64,000 nucleotides of DNA from Ensifer sp. IC3342 (lineage in GTDB: Bacteria > Pseudomonadota > Alphaproteobacteria > Rhizobiales > Rhizobiaceae), in NCBI RefSeq assembly GCF_020193655.1, contig NZ_JADYVE010000001.1, positions 558,001 through 622,000 of the forward strand. Reading direction: 5' to 3'. How positions within the stretch are numbered: the first letter of the stretch is position 1; every line of letters begins with the position of its first letter. The notes under the pieces were generated by a model, which was not told where the DNA came from, searched no databases, and was given only the letters and a program-made list of their open reading frames with translations. This document shows, piece by piece, positions 36,457 to 44,186 of this stretch. Position numbers and translations under genes: made by a program.

Positions 36457-37446
36457 ATGAACCTGATTTCTCCCGAGATACCGGGCCTTGTCTGGGCCCA
36501 CCGCTTCCTACCGGGAGAAAGCCGATGCCAGCGCATCGCCGCCGACGCCTCGGTGGAGAGCCTCTCGGCAGGCGACGGCTGGGTCTGGCTGCACCTGGCG
36601 CTTAGTGACGCGCGCACACCCGCGCTGATCGAGCGCATCAGCAACCTGCCGCAGGCCGCGATTGCCACGCTGACCAGTCACGATACGCAGGCGGCGATCA
36701 CCGTTTCAGAGGATGTCGTCCATGGAACGCTGGTCGATTTCGAGCGCACGTTCGACGAGGTCACCAAAACGATCGGCTGGCTGCATTTCGCGGTCAGCGA
36801 CAAGATCATCATCACGACGCGGCTGCATCCGCTGCGTAGCCTCGACCGGGTGAAGGCGGCTGTCGAAAAAAGCGCCAAATGCAGCCGGCCAATCGACCTC
36901 TTCGAAATGCTGGTTGTCGAGTTCCAGAGAACGTTGATCACGCTCGTCCTGGAACTGACCGAAGAGTTGAATGTTATCGAGGATCATGTCTACGGAGAGG
37001 CTGGCCACAGGCAGCAGCCAGGGCTCGCGCCGCTGCGCAGGACCGTAGTGCGACTGCATCGGCATCTGCGGACCATTCTCGCCCTCTTGCGGCGCGCCGG
37101 GGCATCGGAGGAGGACGAGGTGCCCCTGGGTTTCATCGACGCGGCCGAGCGACTCTCCGATCGGCTGGAGGCGGTAGACCGGGATGTCTTCGCGCTCCAG
37201 GAACGCGCAAGGCTTCTCCACGAGGAAATCGACAGCAAGATTTCCTCGGAGACCAACCGGCATCTCTATATTCTGTCGCTGATGACAGCATTCCTTCTGC
37301 CGCCGACGCTGGTCACGGGTTTCTTCGGCATGAATACGGGAGCCCTGCCCTTCGCCGATGGCAGCGGCACGCTCTACGCGGCGTTGTTCATCGCCTCCTC
37401 CATAGGCCTTGCCTGGCTCATTCTCCGCCGCATCGGCATTCTGTAG
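36457..37446 (+). CDS. CorA/ZntB family divalent metal transporter
   Basis: A 329-residue protein. A large cytoplasmic N-terminal domain is followed by two C-terminal TM helices (~270-290 and ~305-325). The family signature GMN lies in FFGMNTGALPF at the end of the first helix. The N-terminal opening and GMNTG variant resemble ZntB (zinc) more than CorA (magnesium), but specificity cannot be settled. The ATG at 36457 directly follows a RIME repeat. Confidence 0.87.
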   Translation: MNLISPEIPGLVWAHRFLPGESRCQRIAADASVESLSAGDGWVWLHLALSDARTPALIERISNLPQAAIATLTSHDTQAAITVSEDVVHGTLVDFERTFDEVTKTIGWLHFAVSDKIIITTRLHPLRSLDRVKAAVEKSAKCSRPIDLFEMLVVEFQRTLITLVLELTEELNVIEDHVYGEAGHRQQPGLAPLRRTVVRLHRHLRTILALLRRAGASEEDEVPLGFIDAAERLSDRLEAVDRDVFALQERARLLHEEIDSKISSETNRHLYILSLMTAFLLPPTLVTGFFGMNTGALPFADGSGTLYAALFIASSIGLAWLILRRIGIL

Positions 37447-37528
37447 CACGCTGTTGCGAGCGGACCGGTCTTCCGCCTGCATAGGCCGGGCTTACTTCCG
37501 ACCCCGCCTTTCGGCCTGCAAGCCGATT

Positions 37529-37954
37529 TTAGCTGTAGGGCGAATAGCACTGCCGCCGCGGGCCGCCATAGGGCTGATAGGTATTGTCATAGGCCCTGTA
37601 GGAGCGATAACGGGCGTAGCACCATTCGACGTGCCTATTGCCGTAACGAACAACCGGCGGACGGGCGATCGGCCCGCCGATAATCACACCAGCGCTGAAG
37701 GCTCCCCTTGGATACCACCAGCCATCGTAATAGCGATAGCCGGGGCGATAATAACGATATCCGCGATAGCCGTTGTAATAGTAGCGGTCGCCGTATCGAT
37801 AGTATCCGCGCGGCCGATATTGGGCATCGGTGACATTGCTCCCAGCTTCGATCCTTGGAGGCGTGGGTGTAAAGGCCTGCGACGGTGCAGCGGACGTCGC
37901 CAGCAACAGGGCGGCGAACGCCGCCGAGAGCCACTTGCCAGTCATTGTCTTCAT
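37529..37954 (-). CDS. BA14K family secreted protein
   Basis: A 141-residue protein with a signal peptide of ~27 residues, a Tyr/Arg/Gly-rich middle (YYRYGDRYYYNGYRGYRYYR) and a C-terminal BA14K motif, VEWCYARYRSYRAYDNTYQP with a second Cys near the end (RRQCYSPY). BA14K was described as an immunoreactive, lectin-like Brucella protein; homologues abound in Rhizobiales. ATG 37954 has GGAGG seven bases upstream; the open frame beyond it is not needed. Confidence 0.87.
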   Translation of the reverse strand: MKTMTGKWLSAAFAALLLATSAAPSQAFTPTPPRIEAGSNVTDAQYRPRGYYRYGDRYYYNGYRGYRYYRPGYRYYDGWWYPRGAFSAGVIIGGPIARPPVVRYGNRHVEWCYARYRSYRAYDNTYQPYGGPRRQCYSPYS

Positions 37955-38260
37955 GGTTTCCTCCAGGACGGAAAGCCGGAAATTAACGGCGGGGGGATGC
38001 ATAAATACCGGGTTTTGTTGCCTCTTTTCGGAACATGCAGCCGGCGATTGCACATGCGCCATCATAACACTTAGTGCACGGATGGCGGGATGAAACCGCC
38101 TCGGCAACGATTTTGCCCGTCAGATCGGCCACAATCCAAAGCCGAACTTGCGCATGACGCTTCTGCTGGAGGTCTGTGTACAGGAGCGATCGTCTCGCGC
38201 AGGATCGACACGGGGCTGAGATTTACGACCTTTTAACGCTAATGTCGGCAATCTCAGTGA
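37955..38260. other. 306-base divergent promoter region
   Basis: It lies between the BA14K gene (minus) and the muramidase gene (plus). No small gene, repeat or obvious hairpin was recognised. It should carry both promoters, but no clear boxes stand out. Confidence 0.4.
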
Positions 38261-39325
38261 ATGGAAAAGCGGGGACTCTCGATTTCGGGGACGATCTTGC
38301 GCCTGGTGGCCCTTCTGGGTCTGACCTTCGCGGCGGTGAATGTTCACGCGCGTGATCTCGAACCCTGGAAGCAGCGGCAGAACGCCATCATCGTCGATGC
38401 CTATGAGTTGAACAGCATCGACTGGGAAGCGATGCTGAAGGACAAGCGCATCGCCGGCTTCATCGCGAAAGCCTCCGATGGCCTGCCCGAAAGTTTTTCC
38501 TGCACCGGAGACCATGGCGGGGACACGGTCGCCCATTGCAAGACGATGTGGCGCAAGTACGCCGTCAGCCGCGAACTCTACCAGACACGCCGAATGATCG
38601 CCCGCGCGTATGGCCTGCTCTGGGGCGCCTATCATCTGGCCCGGCCCGGCAATCCGGTCGATCAGGCCAACCATTTCCTCGACTATGCGGATCCGCGAGA
38701 CGACGAGGTGATGGTCCTCGATATCGAGGGGATCGATCCGGAAAAATACATGTCGCTGGAAGACGCCGCCATCTTCGCCGGGCATATCAAGGCCCGCACC
38801 GGCCGCTATCCCATCCTCTACACCAACCACATCACCGCGAAACACCTCGCCGCCAACCGCCACAAGCACCGGCTGCTGTCGCGCCTACCGCTCTGGTACG
38901 CCCGTTACAAGCCGGACATCCGCAAGGTCTTCCCGATGGGGAACTGGGACAGCTATGCCCTGTGGCAATTCTCCTCGTCGCACAATTGCGGCAAGCGGCG
39001 TTGCCCCTACCGGGTGCCCGGCACGCTTAACGATATCGACGTGAACGTCGCCGCCATGTCGGCCTCCGCGCTGAAGGCCGTCTGGGCGCAAGGCGCCCTG
39101 CTGCCCGAGAAACCGCCGGTGTTGACCGTTGTCGCCGCGGCGAGGCGCGGGACAGCGCCGGCGGCCGGCGCCAAGGCGGTTGTCTCCCTCGATCGGCCTG
39201 CCTTGCTCGTCAGCCGCGCGACAGCCGCAAGCAAGTCCGGCAGCGGTGTCGACATGACCGTTACCGGCTCGATCGCCGTAAAAGCAGCCGAAGCACACCT
39301 GCCCCACCAGGCGGAACGGCGCTAA
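38261..39325 (+). CDS. Glycoside hydrolase family 25 (lysozyme-like muramidase)
   Basis: A 354-residue exported protein with a signal sequence in the first ~31 residues. The GH25 core covers ~40-260: IIVDAYELNSIDW near the start, GAYHLARPGNPVDQANHF and the catalytic-acid motif VLDIEG (DxE). A WQFSSSHNC segment near the end of the barrel is also typical. The C-terminal ~90 residues are low-complexity Ala-rich. GH25 enzymes cleave the beta-1,4 MurNAc-GlcNAc bond; this could be a cell-wall remodelling enzyme. The ribosome binding site is weak at the chosen ATG. Confidence 0.85.
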   Translation: MEKRGLSISGTILRLVALLGLTFAAVNVHARDLEPWKQRQNAIIVDAYELNSIDWEAMLKDKRIAGFIAKASDGLPESFSCTGDHGGDTVAHCKTMWRKYAVSRELYQTRRMIARAYGLLWGAYHLARPGNPVDQANHFLDYADPRDDEVMVLDIEGIDPEKYMSLEDAAIFAGHIKARTGRYPILYTNHITAKHLAANRHKHRLLSRLPLWYARYKPDIRKVFPMGNWDSYALWQFSSSHNCGKRRCPYRVPGTLNDIDVNVAAMSASALKAVWAQGALLPEKPPVLTVVAAARRGTAPAAGAKAVVSLDRPALLVSRATAASKSGSGVDMTVTGSIAVKAAEAHLPHQAERR

Positions 39326-39350
39326 GGACCCGATCCGGGAAGCCGCGGCC

Positions 39351-40445
39351 TTACGCCTCGATCTGCACGTCGCCGAGCGGCCGCGAGCAGCAGGCAAGGA
39401 TGTAACCTTCCTCGATCTCGTCATCGAGAATGCCGCCATTGTGGTTCATCTCGACATCGCCGGCGACCTTCATTACGCGACACGTGCCGCAGATGCCGCC
39501 CTCGCAGGCGGCGCCGATCCGGACGCCGTTGGCGCGGGCGGCCTGCAGGATGGTTTGACCTGGCACCACCGTCACGTCCCTGCCGCTCATGGTGAAGGTC
39601 ACCCGCGCCGCCTCCGCCGAGGCCCCGGCGCCGGATCCGGCGCGCACGGCAAGCTCCTCGGCCGCCGGTGCGGCGGCGGGCTGGAAGCTCTCTTCGTGAT
39701 AACGCGCCATATCGAAGCCGGCGCCCTTCAGCATCTCCCTGACGCCGCGCATGAAGGGTTCAGGTCCGCAGCAAAACACCGTCCTCTCCAGGTAGTCCGG
39801 CGCGAGCAGAGGCAATTTCGTCGCGTCGATGCGACCGCGCAGCCCGTGCCAGCCGTGGCGCGCCTCATGGCCTTCGACGAGAAAACCGAGATTGAGCCGC
39901 CGCATCTGGCGGGCGAGAACCTCCAGCTCGGAGCGGAACAGGAGGTCCTCCGGCCGGCGCGCGCAGGAAATGAGGGTGACGTCCGTGTCGGGCGTGCAGT
40001 CGGCCATCCACCGCGTCATAGACATCATCGGCGTGACACCGGAACCGGCCGAGACAAACAGGTATTTCTCACCCGGATGGCGAACGAAGCTGAAATCCCC
40101 GAGCGGCCCGAGCGCCTTGAGCCTCATCCCCGGCTTCAGATTGTCGAACATCCAGCGCGTGCCGATGCTGTCCGGCTGCGCCTTGACGGTAACGGCAACC
40201 GAGAGCGGACGTGATGGCGAGGATGACAGCGTGTAGGTGCGCATAACCGGTTCGTCGCCGACGGGCAGTTCCAGCGTGACGAACTGCCCCGGCAGATAGC
40301 GGAACCAGGCAGGTTTGTCCGAGCGGAAAGTAAAGGTCATCACGTCCGTGGTCTCGATCACGGCCGATATGCATTCGAGCAGGTGCTGCCGATCGATCCA
40401 CGGGTGCAACTCATCGAAATGGCGGAAGGAAGAGCCCATTTCCAT
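39351..40445 (-). CDS. gbcB: GbcB-like reductase (FAD, NAD(P)H and 2Fe-2S ferredoxin domains)
   Basis: A 364-residue electron-transfer protein. The FAD domain has RTYTLSSSP, and the NAD domain has VSAGSGVTPMMSM and CGPEPFMRGV. The C-terminal plant-type ferredoxin domain has CEGGICGTC and a last cysteine in LACCSRPLG. It passes electrons from NAD(P)H to the Rieske oxygenase encoded just upstream. Its ATG is one base past the gbcA stop, so the pair is a tight operon. Related reductases serve choline, carnitine and stachydrine demethylases, so the exact substrate pathway rests on GbcA. Confidence 0.85.
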   Translation of the reverse strand: MEMGSSFRHFDELHPWIDRQHLLECISAVIETTDVMTFTFRSDKPAWFRYLPGQFVTLELPVGDEPVMRTYTLSSSPSRPLSVAVTVKAQPDSIGTRWMFDNLKPGMRLKALGPLGDFSFVRHPGEKYLFVSAGSGVTPMMSMTRWMADCTPDTDVTLISCARRPEDLLFRSELEVLARQMRRLNLGFLVEGHEARHGWHGLRGRIDATKLPLLAPDYLERTVFCCGPEPFMRGVREMLKGAGFDMARYHEESFQPAAAPAAEELAVRAGSGAGASAEAARVTFTMSGRDVTVVPGQTILQAARANGVRIGAACEGGICGTCRVMKVAGDVEMNHNGGILDDEIEEGYILACCSRPLGDVQIEA

Positions 40446-40446
40446 G

Positions 40447-41691
40447 TCATGCCACCCGCGAGAGAGGAGCGGCGTCGCCCTGGAGCCGGCTCTGCATGAA
40501 ATTGCAGTACCATTCGACGAACTGCATCACGCCGCCCTCGTGCTCGACCGAATAGGGGCCCGGCTCATAGACCGGCGAGCGGATGCCAAAAGCGTTTTCC
40601 TCGACGATCTGGCGGTCCTGGTCGTTCGTCTCGGTCCAGACGTGAATAAGATCCTCGATGGTGTAGTCGACACCTTCGATGGCATCCTTGCTGACCAGCC
40701 ATTTGGTGGTGACCTGCGTCAGTTCCGGCCCGAGCGGCAGGACCCGGAAGGTGATCGCGTGATCGCCGAGCACATGGTTCCAGGTGGTCGGGTAGTGGAA
40801 GAGCAATAGCGTGCCGATCCCGCGTTCGCTGACGCCCGCCGAAAGCGGTTTGCGGACGGCCGCCTGCCCGGACATGGTGTAGCTCTCGGCACCGTTGATC
40901 AGCGGCATCCTCGTCATCCGGAACTGGCCGGTCGGCGCAATCCTGAAGGCGCTCGGCAGGCCCGCCGCCTCGCACTTTTCCCAATGGGCGCCGATCTCCG
41001 GATCGTTCATCGCACCCTGGACACCCGTCACGGTCGGGGCTTCCGGGTAGGTGCGGCAAAGCTCCGGATGGTTGGCGGCGCAGTGGTAGCACTCGCGGTT
41101 GTTCTCCCAGACAAGCTTCCAATTGCCCTTCTCGACGATCGTGCTCTCATAGGCGACCTTGGTTTCACCAAGGCGATGCGGCGCGAGGTAGGCTGCGACC
41201 GTTTCACGGAACGGTTGGAAGTCCATTGGCTTGTCGGCGAAGCTGATGAAGATGTAGCCGCCAACCATTTCGCAATGGACCGGCTTCAGGCTGTGCTGTG
41301 CCGGGTCGAAGCCTTCGGGCATCTGCCGCGCAAAAAGCAGCTTGCCGTCCAGTTCGTAGGTCCACTGGTGATAGGGACAGACGAGCTTGGCCGATGAGCC
41401 CCTGTGCTGCGTGCAGACGCGCGAGCCGCGGTGGCGGCAGGAATTGTGGAGCGCCCGGATCATCCCCTGCCGGTCGCGGACGACGACGATCGGATAGTCG
41501 CCGACCTGGACGGTGAAGTAGTTCCCGGCTTTCGGAATTTCGCAGTCGTGGCCGATGAAGAGCCAATCCTTGTACCAGATGTGCTCGAGGTCTTGCCGGT
41601 AATAGTCCGGGTCGGTGTAGAAGGCCCGATCGAGGCTATAGCCCTCACGGCGGTTTGTCAGCCGGCGCAGCATGTCGTTCTGAATGTCCAT
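40447..41691 (-). CDS. gbcA: GbcA-like Rieske oxygenase (glycine betaine demethylase type)
   Basis: A 414-residue ring-hydroxylating-type oxygenase alpha subunit. The Rieske 2Fe-2S motif is Cys85-x-His87 then Cys105-x2-His108 (CRHRGS, CPYHQW), with 17 residues between. The mononuclear iron site is NNRECYHCAANHPE (His203, His208). Together with the adjacent reductase it matches GbcAB, which oxidatively demethylates glycine betaine to dimethylglycine plus formaldehyde; stachydrine or carnitine demethylases are the main alternatives. ATG 41691 is preceded by GAGGACAGGAC. A cobalamin riboswitch and a ribosome-site hairpin lie in its leader. Confidence 0.85.
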   Translation of the reverse strand: MDIQNDMLRRLTNRREGYSLDRAFYTDPDYYRQDLEHIWYKDWLFIGHDCEIPKAGNYFTVQVGDYPIVVVRDRQGMIRALHNSCRHRGSRVCTQHRGSSAKLVCPYHQWTYELDGKLLFARQMPEGFDPAQHSLKPVHCEMVGGYIFISFADKPMDFQPFRETVAAYLAPHRLGETKVAYESTIVEKGNWKLVWENNRECYHCAANHPELCRTYPEAPTVTGVQGAMNDPEIGAHWEKCEAAGLPSAFRIAPTGQFRMTRMPLINGAESYTMSGQAAVRKPLSAGVSERGIGTLLLFHYPTTWNHVLGDHAITFRVLPLGPELTQVTTKWLVSKDAIEGVDYTIEDLIHVWTETNDQDRQIVEENAFGIRSPVYEPGPYSVEHEGGVMQFVEWYCNFMQSRLQGDAAPLSRVA

Positions 41692-41692
41692 G

Positions 41693-41731
41693 TCCTGTCC
41701 TCGTTCATCAGTTCGGAGAGGCAGGACAGGA
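41693..41731 (-). promoter_or_regulatory. Hairpin that sequesters the gbcA ribosome binding site
   Basis: On the minus strand TCCTGTCCT (41731-41723) is perfectly complementary to AGGACAGGA (41701-41693), which contains the ribosome binding site and ends one base before the gbcA ATG. The loop is 21 bases. The nine-base stem would block translation initiation, a plausible expression platform for the upstream riboswitch. Confidence 0.65.
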
Positions 41732-41813
41732 ACCAACGCCGACAATGATGCCGGCGCGTCAAAGGCTCCGATCCGGCTGCCCGCCGCAACCAGTTACGGT
41801 CGATTTTTCGTCC

Positions 41814-41986
41814 CAAGGCTGGTTTCCGGGCTCTGGAGCGGCCCCTAGAAGGGACCCGCCCGGCGCCTTCCCGGACACACAGTCCAGTGGCCCTTTGCCG
41901 TGGCTTTCGCTCCACCACCGTTGCGGGGGCAGCGCCGGGATTTGACCGGCTTCCCAATTCTCCGCCCTCCCTGGAGCGGCACCTTG
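41814..41986 (-). promoter_or_regulatory. Cobalamin (B12) riboswitch upstream of gbcA
   Basis: Read on the minus strand, the RNA starts CAAGGTGCCGC and contains GGGAAGCCGGTCAAATCCCG, GCTGCCCCCGCAACGGT and GCCACTGG. GGGAAGGC follows, and the RNA ends with the B12 box GAGCCCGGAAACCAGCC. CAAGG at the 5' end pairs with CCTTG after the B12 box to close helix P1. These elements in this order are the conserved core of adenosylcobalamin riboswitches. It ends 122 bases before gbcA, with no other gene between. Downstream CTGGTT (around 41790) could pair with AACCAG of the B12 box as an alternative fold. Confidence 0.92.
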
Positions 41987-42009
41987 AGTGTCCATATCTA
42001 AGCGCGCGC

Positions 42010-42301
42010 AATGTCTTTTCATTTGCCGATTGACGACATCCGCTTCCGGAAAGACGACACGATATCCGGTCATCAAATCCCGATGTGATGATCGATATTA
42101 TTCATTATAAACAACGTGATAGTAGAAAATGTAAGCAACTGATGATTTTTTCGGCAGCGTCATCCCGGGCACGAAACGTGCTGGCCATTTTGCGACACTC
42201 CCCCTAGGACGTTTGCGATCGACTGAGCGTATTGAAAAATCATCTGTTAACCCTGAAGGGCTAGCATTCGGGGGACGGATCAACTCATTTCGCGGACAAG
42301 G
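42010..42301. other. AT-richer gap between the riboswitch and the next gene
   Basis: About 290 bases, notably AT-richer than its surroundings around 42085-42150 (TATTATTCATTATAAACAAC). It should hold the minus-strand promoter of the riboswitch-gbcAB transcript and the plus-strand promoter of the following gene. A dyad TCATCA/TGATGA sits at ~42071-42092. No gene was recognised. Confidence 0.4.
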
Positions 42302-42916
42302 ATGGCGCCGGCGCCGATGGCAAGACTCAGATACTACGATACCGGCACGAGAGCCTCGATCCCCACACCAAGGGCCACACCCCACGCGGAGTTCCTCCGG
42401 ACCGGACGGATCGACCGCCGACGGCACTGGATAGCCGAGCAGCGGCGCTACCTGACGCATGAGGAGGTCGCGGAACAAACGGGGCGGAAGCTTTCGGCGG
42501 CCGGAGAGACCACCCACAAGCGGATCAACGCGTTCCATTCTTCGATCCAATTTCCGAAGATGATCTTTCATCGCACCCTGCCGAACAGTCCGCATCTCGG
42601 CTACTGCCATGTGACCGCCGCGAAAACGCATCTCGGGCCTTCGCACGACATCACCTGGGCATTCTATTTCGCGAACTTCTTCTCCGATCTCGGTGACGAG
42701 ACGCATTTCTTCGATCGGATACAGCGGGATTATTCGCGAATGTATTTCGCCGTCGCTATCGAGCCCGGCGGCGACGATGGGCAGATGGTCATCAACCGCA
42801 ATGTGCGGGGTAACGGCCTGATCTTCCGGACGCAGGACCCGAAGATAGCGCTGAAGAACGTCCTGATGCTGGGCGCACGGGACGACGCACTACGCAAGAT
42901 CATTCGCAGCCTTTGA
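42302..42916 (+). CDS. Conserved rhizobial protein of unknown function (DUF6656-like)
   Basis: A 204-residue soluble protein. It begins with basic residues, then LRYYDTG, a charged helix (RRYLTHEEVAEQTGRKLSAA), a compact central domain (FPKMIFHRTLPNSPHLGYCH, ITWAFYFANFF) and a basic C terminus (ARDDALRKIIRSL). There is no signal peptide, TM helix or catalytic motif. I associate it, from memory, with the Rhizobiaceae family DUF6656. ATG at 42302 and ATG at 42317 (five residues later) are both possible; neither has a strong ribosome site. Confidence 0.6.
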   Translation: MAPAPMARLRYYDTGTRASIPTPRATPHAEFLRTGRIDRRRHWIAEQRRYLTHEEVAEQTGRKLSAAGETTHKRINAFHSSIQFPKMIFHRTLPNSPHLGYCHVTAAKTHLGPSHDITWAFYFANFFSDLGDETHFFDRIQRDYSRMYFAVAIEPGGDDGQMVINRNVRGNGLIFRTQDPKIALKNVLMLGARDDALRKIIRSL

Positions 42917-42940
42917 CCCAACGCGGTCGGCATTGCTTTT

Positions 42941-43108
42941 ATGCATGTCGCCGTCCCAAATCCGCTGCGCACTTTTGGACGACATGCGCTCCTTGTTTTC
43001 ATGCACGTCGTCGCCCCCAAAACCGCTGCGCACTTTTGGGCGGCATGCGGTTCCTGTTTTAATGCATGCCGTTGTCCCAAAACCGCTGCGCACTTTTGGG
43101 CGGCATGC
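42941..43108. repeat. Three tandem copies of a ~60-base hairpin repeat
   Basis: Copies at 42943-42987, 43003-43048 and 43064-43108 share the design GCATGTCG..CCCAAAACCGCTGCGCACTTTTGGG..CGACATGC with slight changes. Each can fold into a two-part hairpin: outer arms GCATGNCG/CGNCATGC and inner arms CCCAAAA/TTTTGGG. Spacers of 15 bases separate them. The sequence style is a known rhizobial intergenic palindrome; the tandem triple arrangement is unusual. Confidence 0.85.
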
Positions 43109-43182
43109 ATTGACGAAGAAAATCGTTCTGTTTTTCCGGCACGTCCGTTAAGGAAGCGACGGAAAAGGCAAACGGAACCGCC

Positions 43183-44157
43183 ATGGCCGAAATTATCGAT
43201 ACACGCACAGAGCCGGACCGGGCGATCGAGCAAGCCTGTGCCGTTCTTTCCGAGGGCGAGCCGGTCGCGATCCCGACGGAGACGGTTTACGGCCTTGCGG
43301 CGGATGCGACGAACCCCGACGCGATCAGCCGCATTTACGAGATGAAAGGCCGGCCCCGTTTCAATCCGTTGATCTGCCACGTCTCGGATATGGCGATGGC
43401 CGAGGCGCATGTGACGTTCGACCCGATTTCGCGCCAGCTTGCGGAGGCCTTCTGGCCGGGTCCCCTAACACTTATCCTGCCGCAGCGGCCGGAAAGTACA
43501 GTCCATGCACTCGCTTCCGCCGGGCTCAATACGCTTGGCGTCCGCATGCCTGATGGCTTTTCACAGCACGTAATCGCTCGCTTCGGACGCCCGCTTGCAG
43601 CGCCGAGTGCCAACACGTCCGGCAAGATCAGCCCGACCAGCGCAGCTCATGTCGAAGCCGACCTCGGCTCCAAGCTGAAACTCATCCTCGACGCCGGCCC
43701 GGCTGAGATCGGCCTCGAGTCGACGATCATCAAGATTGAAGACGGCACGCTGCGGCTCCTCAGGCCCGGTGGGTTGGACGCCAGCGTGATCGAGAAACTC
43801 ACCGGGCGCGAGGTCGTGCGGCCCGAAAGCGCAGGCGCGACGATTGAGGCGCCGGGCATGCTTGCGTCACACTACGCTCCAGGCGCAACCGTTAGATTGA
43901 ATGCCGAGCACGTGCGAGCGGGAGAAGCATTAATCCGCTTCGGCGGCAGGCCGCTTCCCGGCGAGGGCGAGGCGACGATCGTGCTGGACCTGAGCCCCCG
44001 CGGCAACCTTCGCGAGGCGGCCGCCAACCTCTTCGATTACATGAAACGAGCGGATGCGAGCGGCGCTAGCACGATCGCCTTCGGCCGCGTTCCGGAAGAA
44101 GGCCTCGGGGAAGCAATCATCGATCGCCTGCAGCGGGCAGCGGCGCCCAGAGGCTGA
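43183..44157 (+). CDS. sua5: L-threonylcarbamoyladenylate synthase, Sua5 type
   Basis: A 324-residue enzyme making threonylcarbamoyl-AMP, the first step of t6A37 tRNA modification. The YrdC domain covers ~1-200: PTETVYGLAADAT, KGRPRFNPLICHV and PSANTSGKISPTSA, with the KxR and SxN nucleotide-binding motifs. A C-terminal Sua5 domain follows (GMLASHYAPGATVRL), which distinguishes it from shorter TsaC. It precedes a FAD-linked dehydrogenase by 29 bases, so co-transcription is likely. Confidence 0.93.
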   Translation: MAEIIDTRTEPDRAIEQACAVLSEGEPVAIPTETVYGLAADATNPDAISRIYEMKGRPRFNPLICHVSDMAMAEAHVTFDPISRQLAEAFWPGPLTLILPQRPESTVHALASAGLNTLGVRMPDGFSQHVIARFGRPLAAPSANTSGKISPTSAAHVEADLGSKLKLILDAGPAEIGLESTIIKIEDGTLRLLRPGGLDASVIEKLTGREVVRPESAGATIEAPGMLASHYAPGATVRLNAEHVRAGEALIRFGGRPLPGEGEATIVLDLSPRGNLREAAANLFDYMKRADASGASTIAFGRVPEEGLGEAIIDRLQRAAAPRG

Positions 44158-44186
44158 ACAATTCGCAGGAAAACGAGGGAACGATC

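Noticed and set aside
38261-39325. The GH25 enzyme as a phage endolysin marking a prophage remnant
   Set aside because: It has a signal peptide, typical host codon usage and no phage genes around it.
42941-43108. Three evenly spaced repeats read as a small CRISPR array
   Set aside because: The repeated units are long and fully palindromic, the spacers are only 15 bases, and no cas genes are nearby. It is a hairpin repeat.
43183-44157. The Sua5 gene as tsaC-only (short YrdC protein)
   Set aside because: The C-terminal Sua5 domain is clearly present after the YrdC domain.
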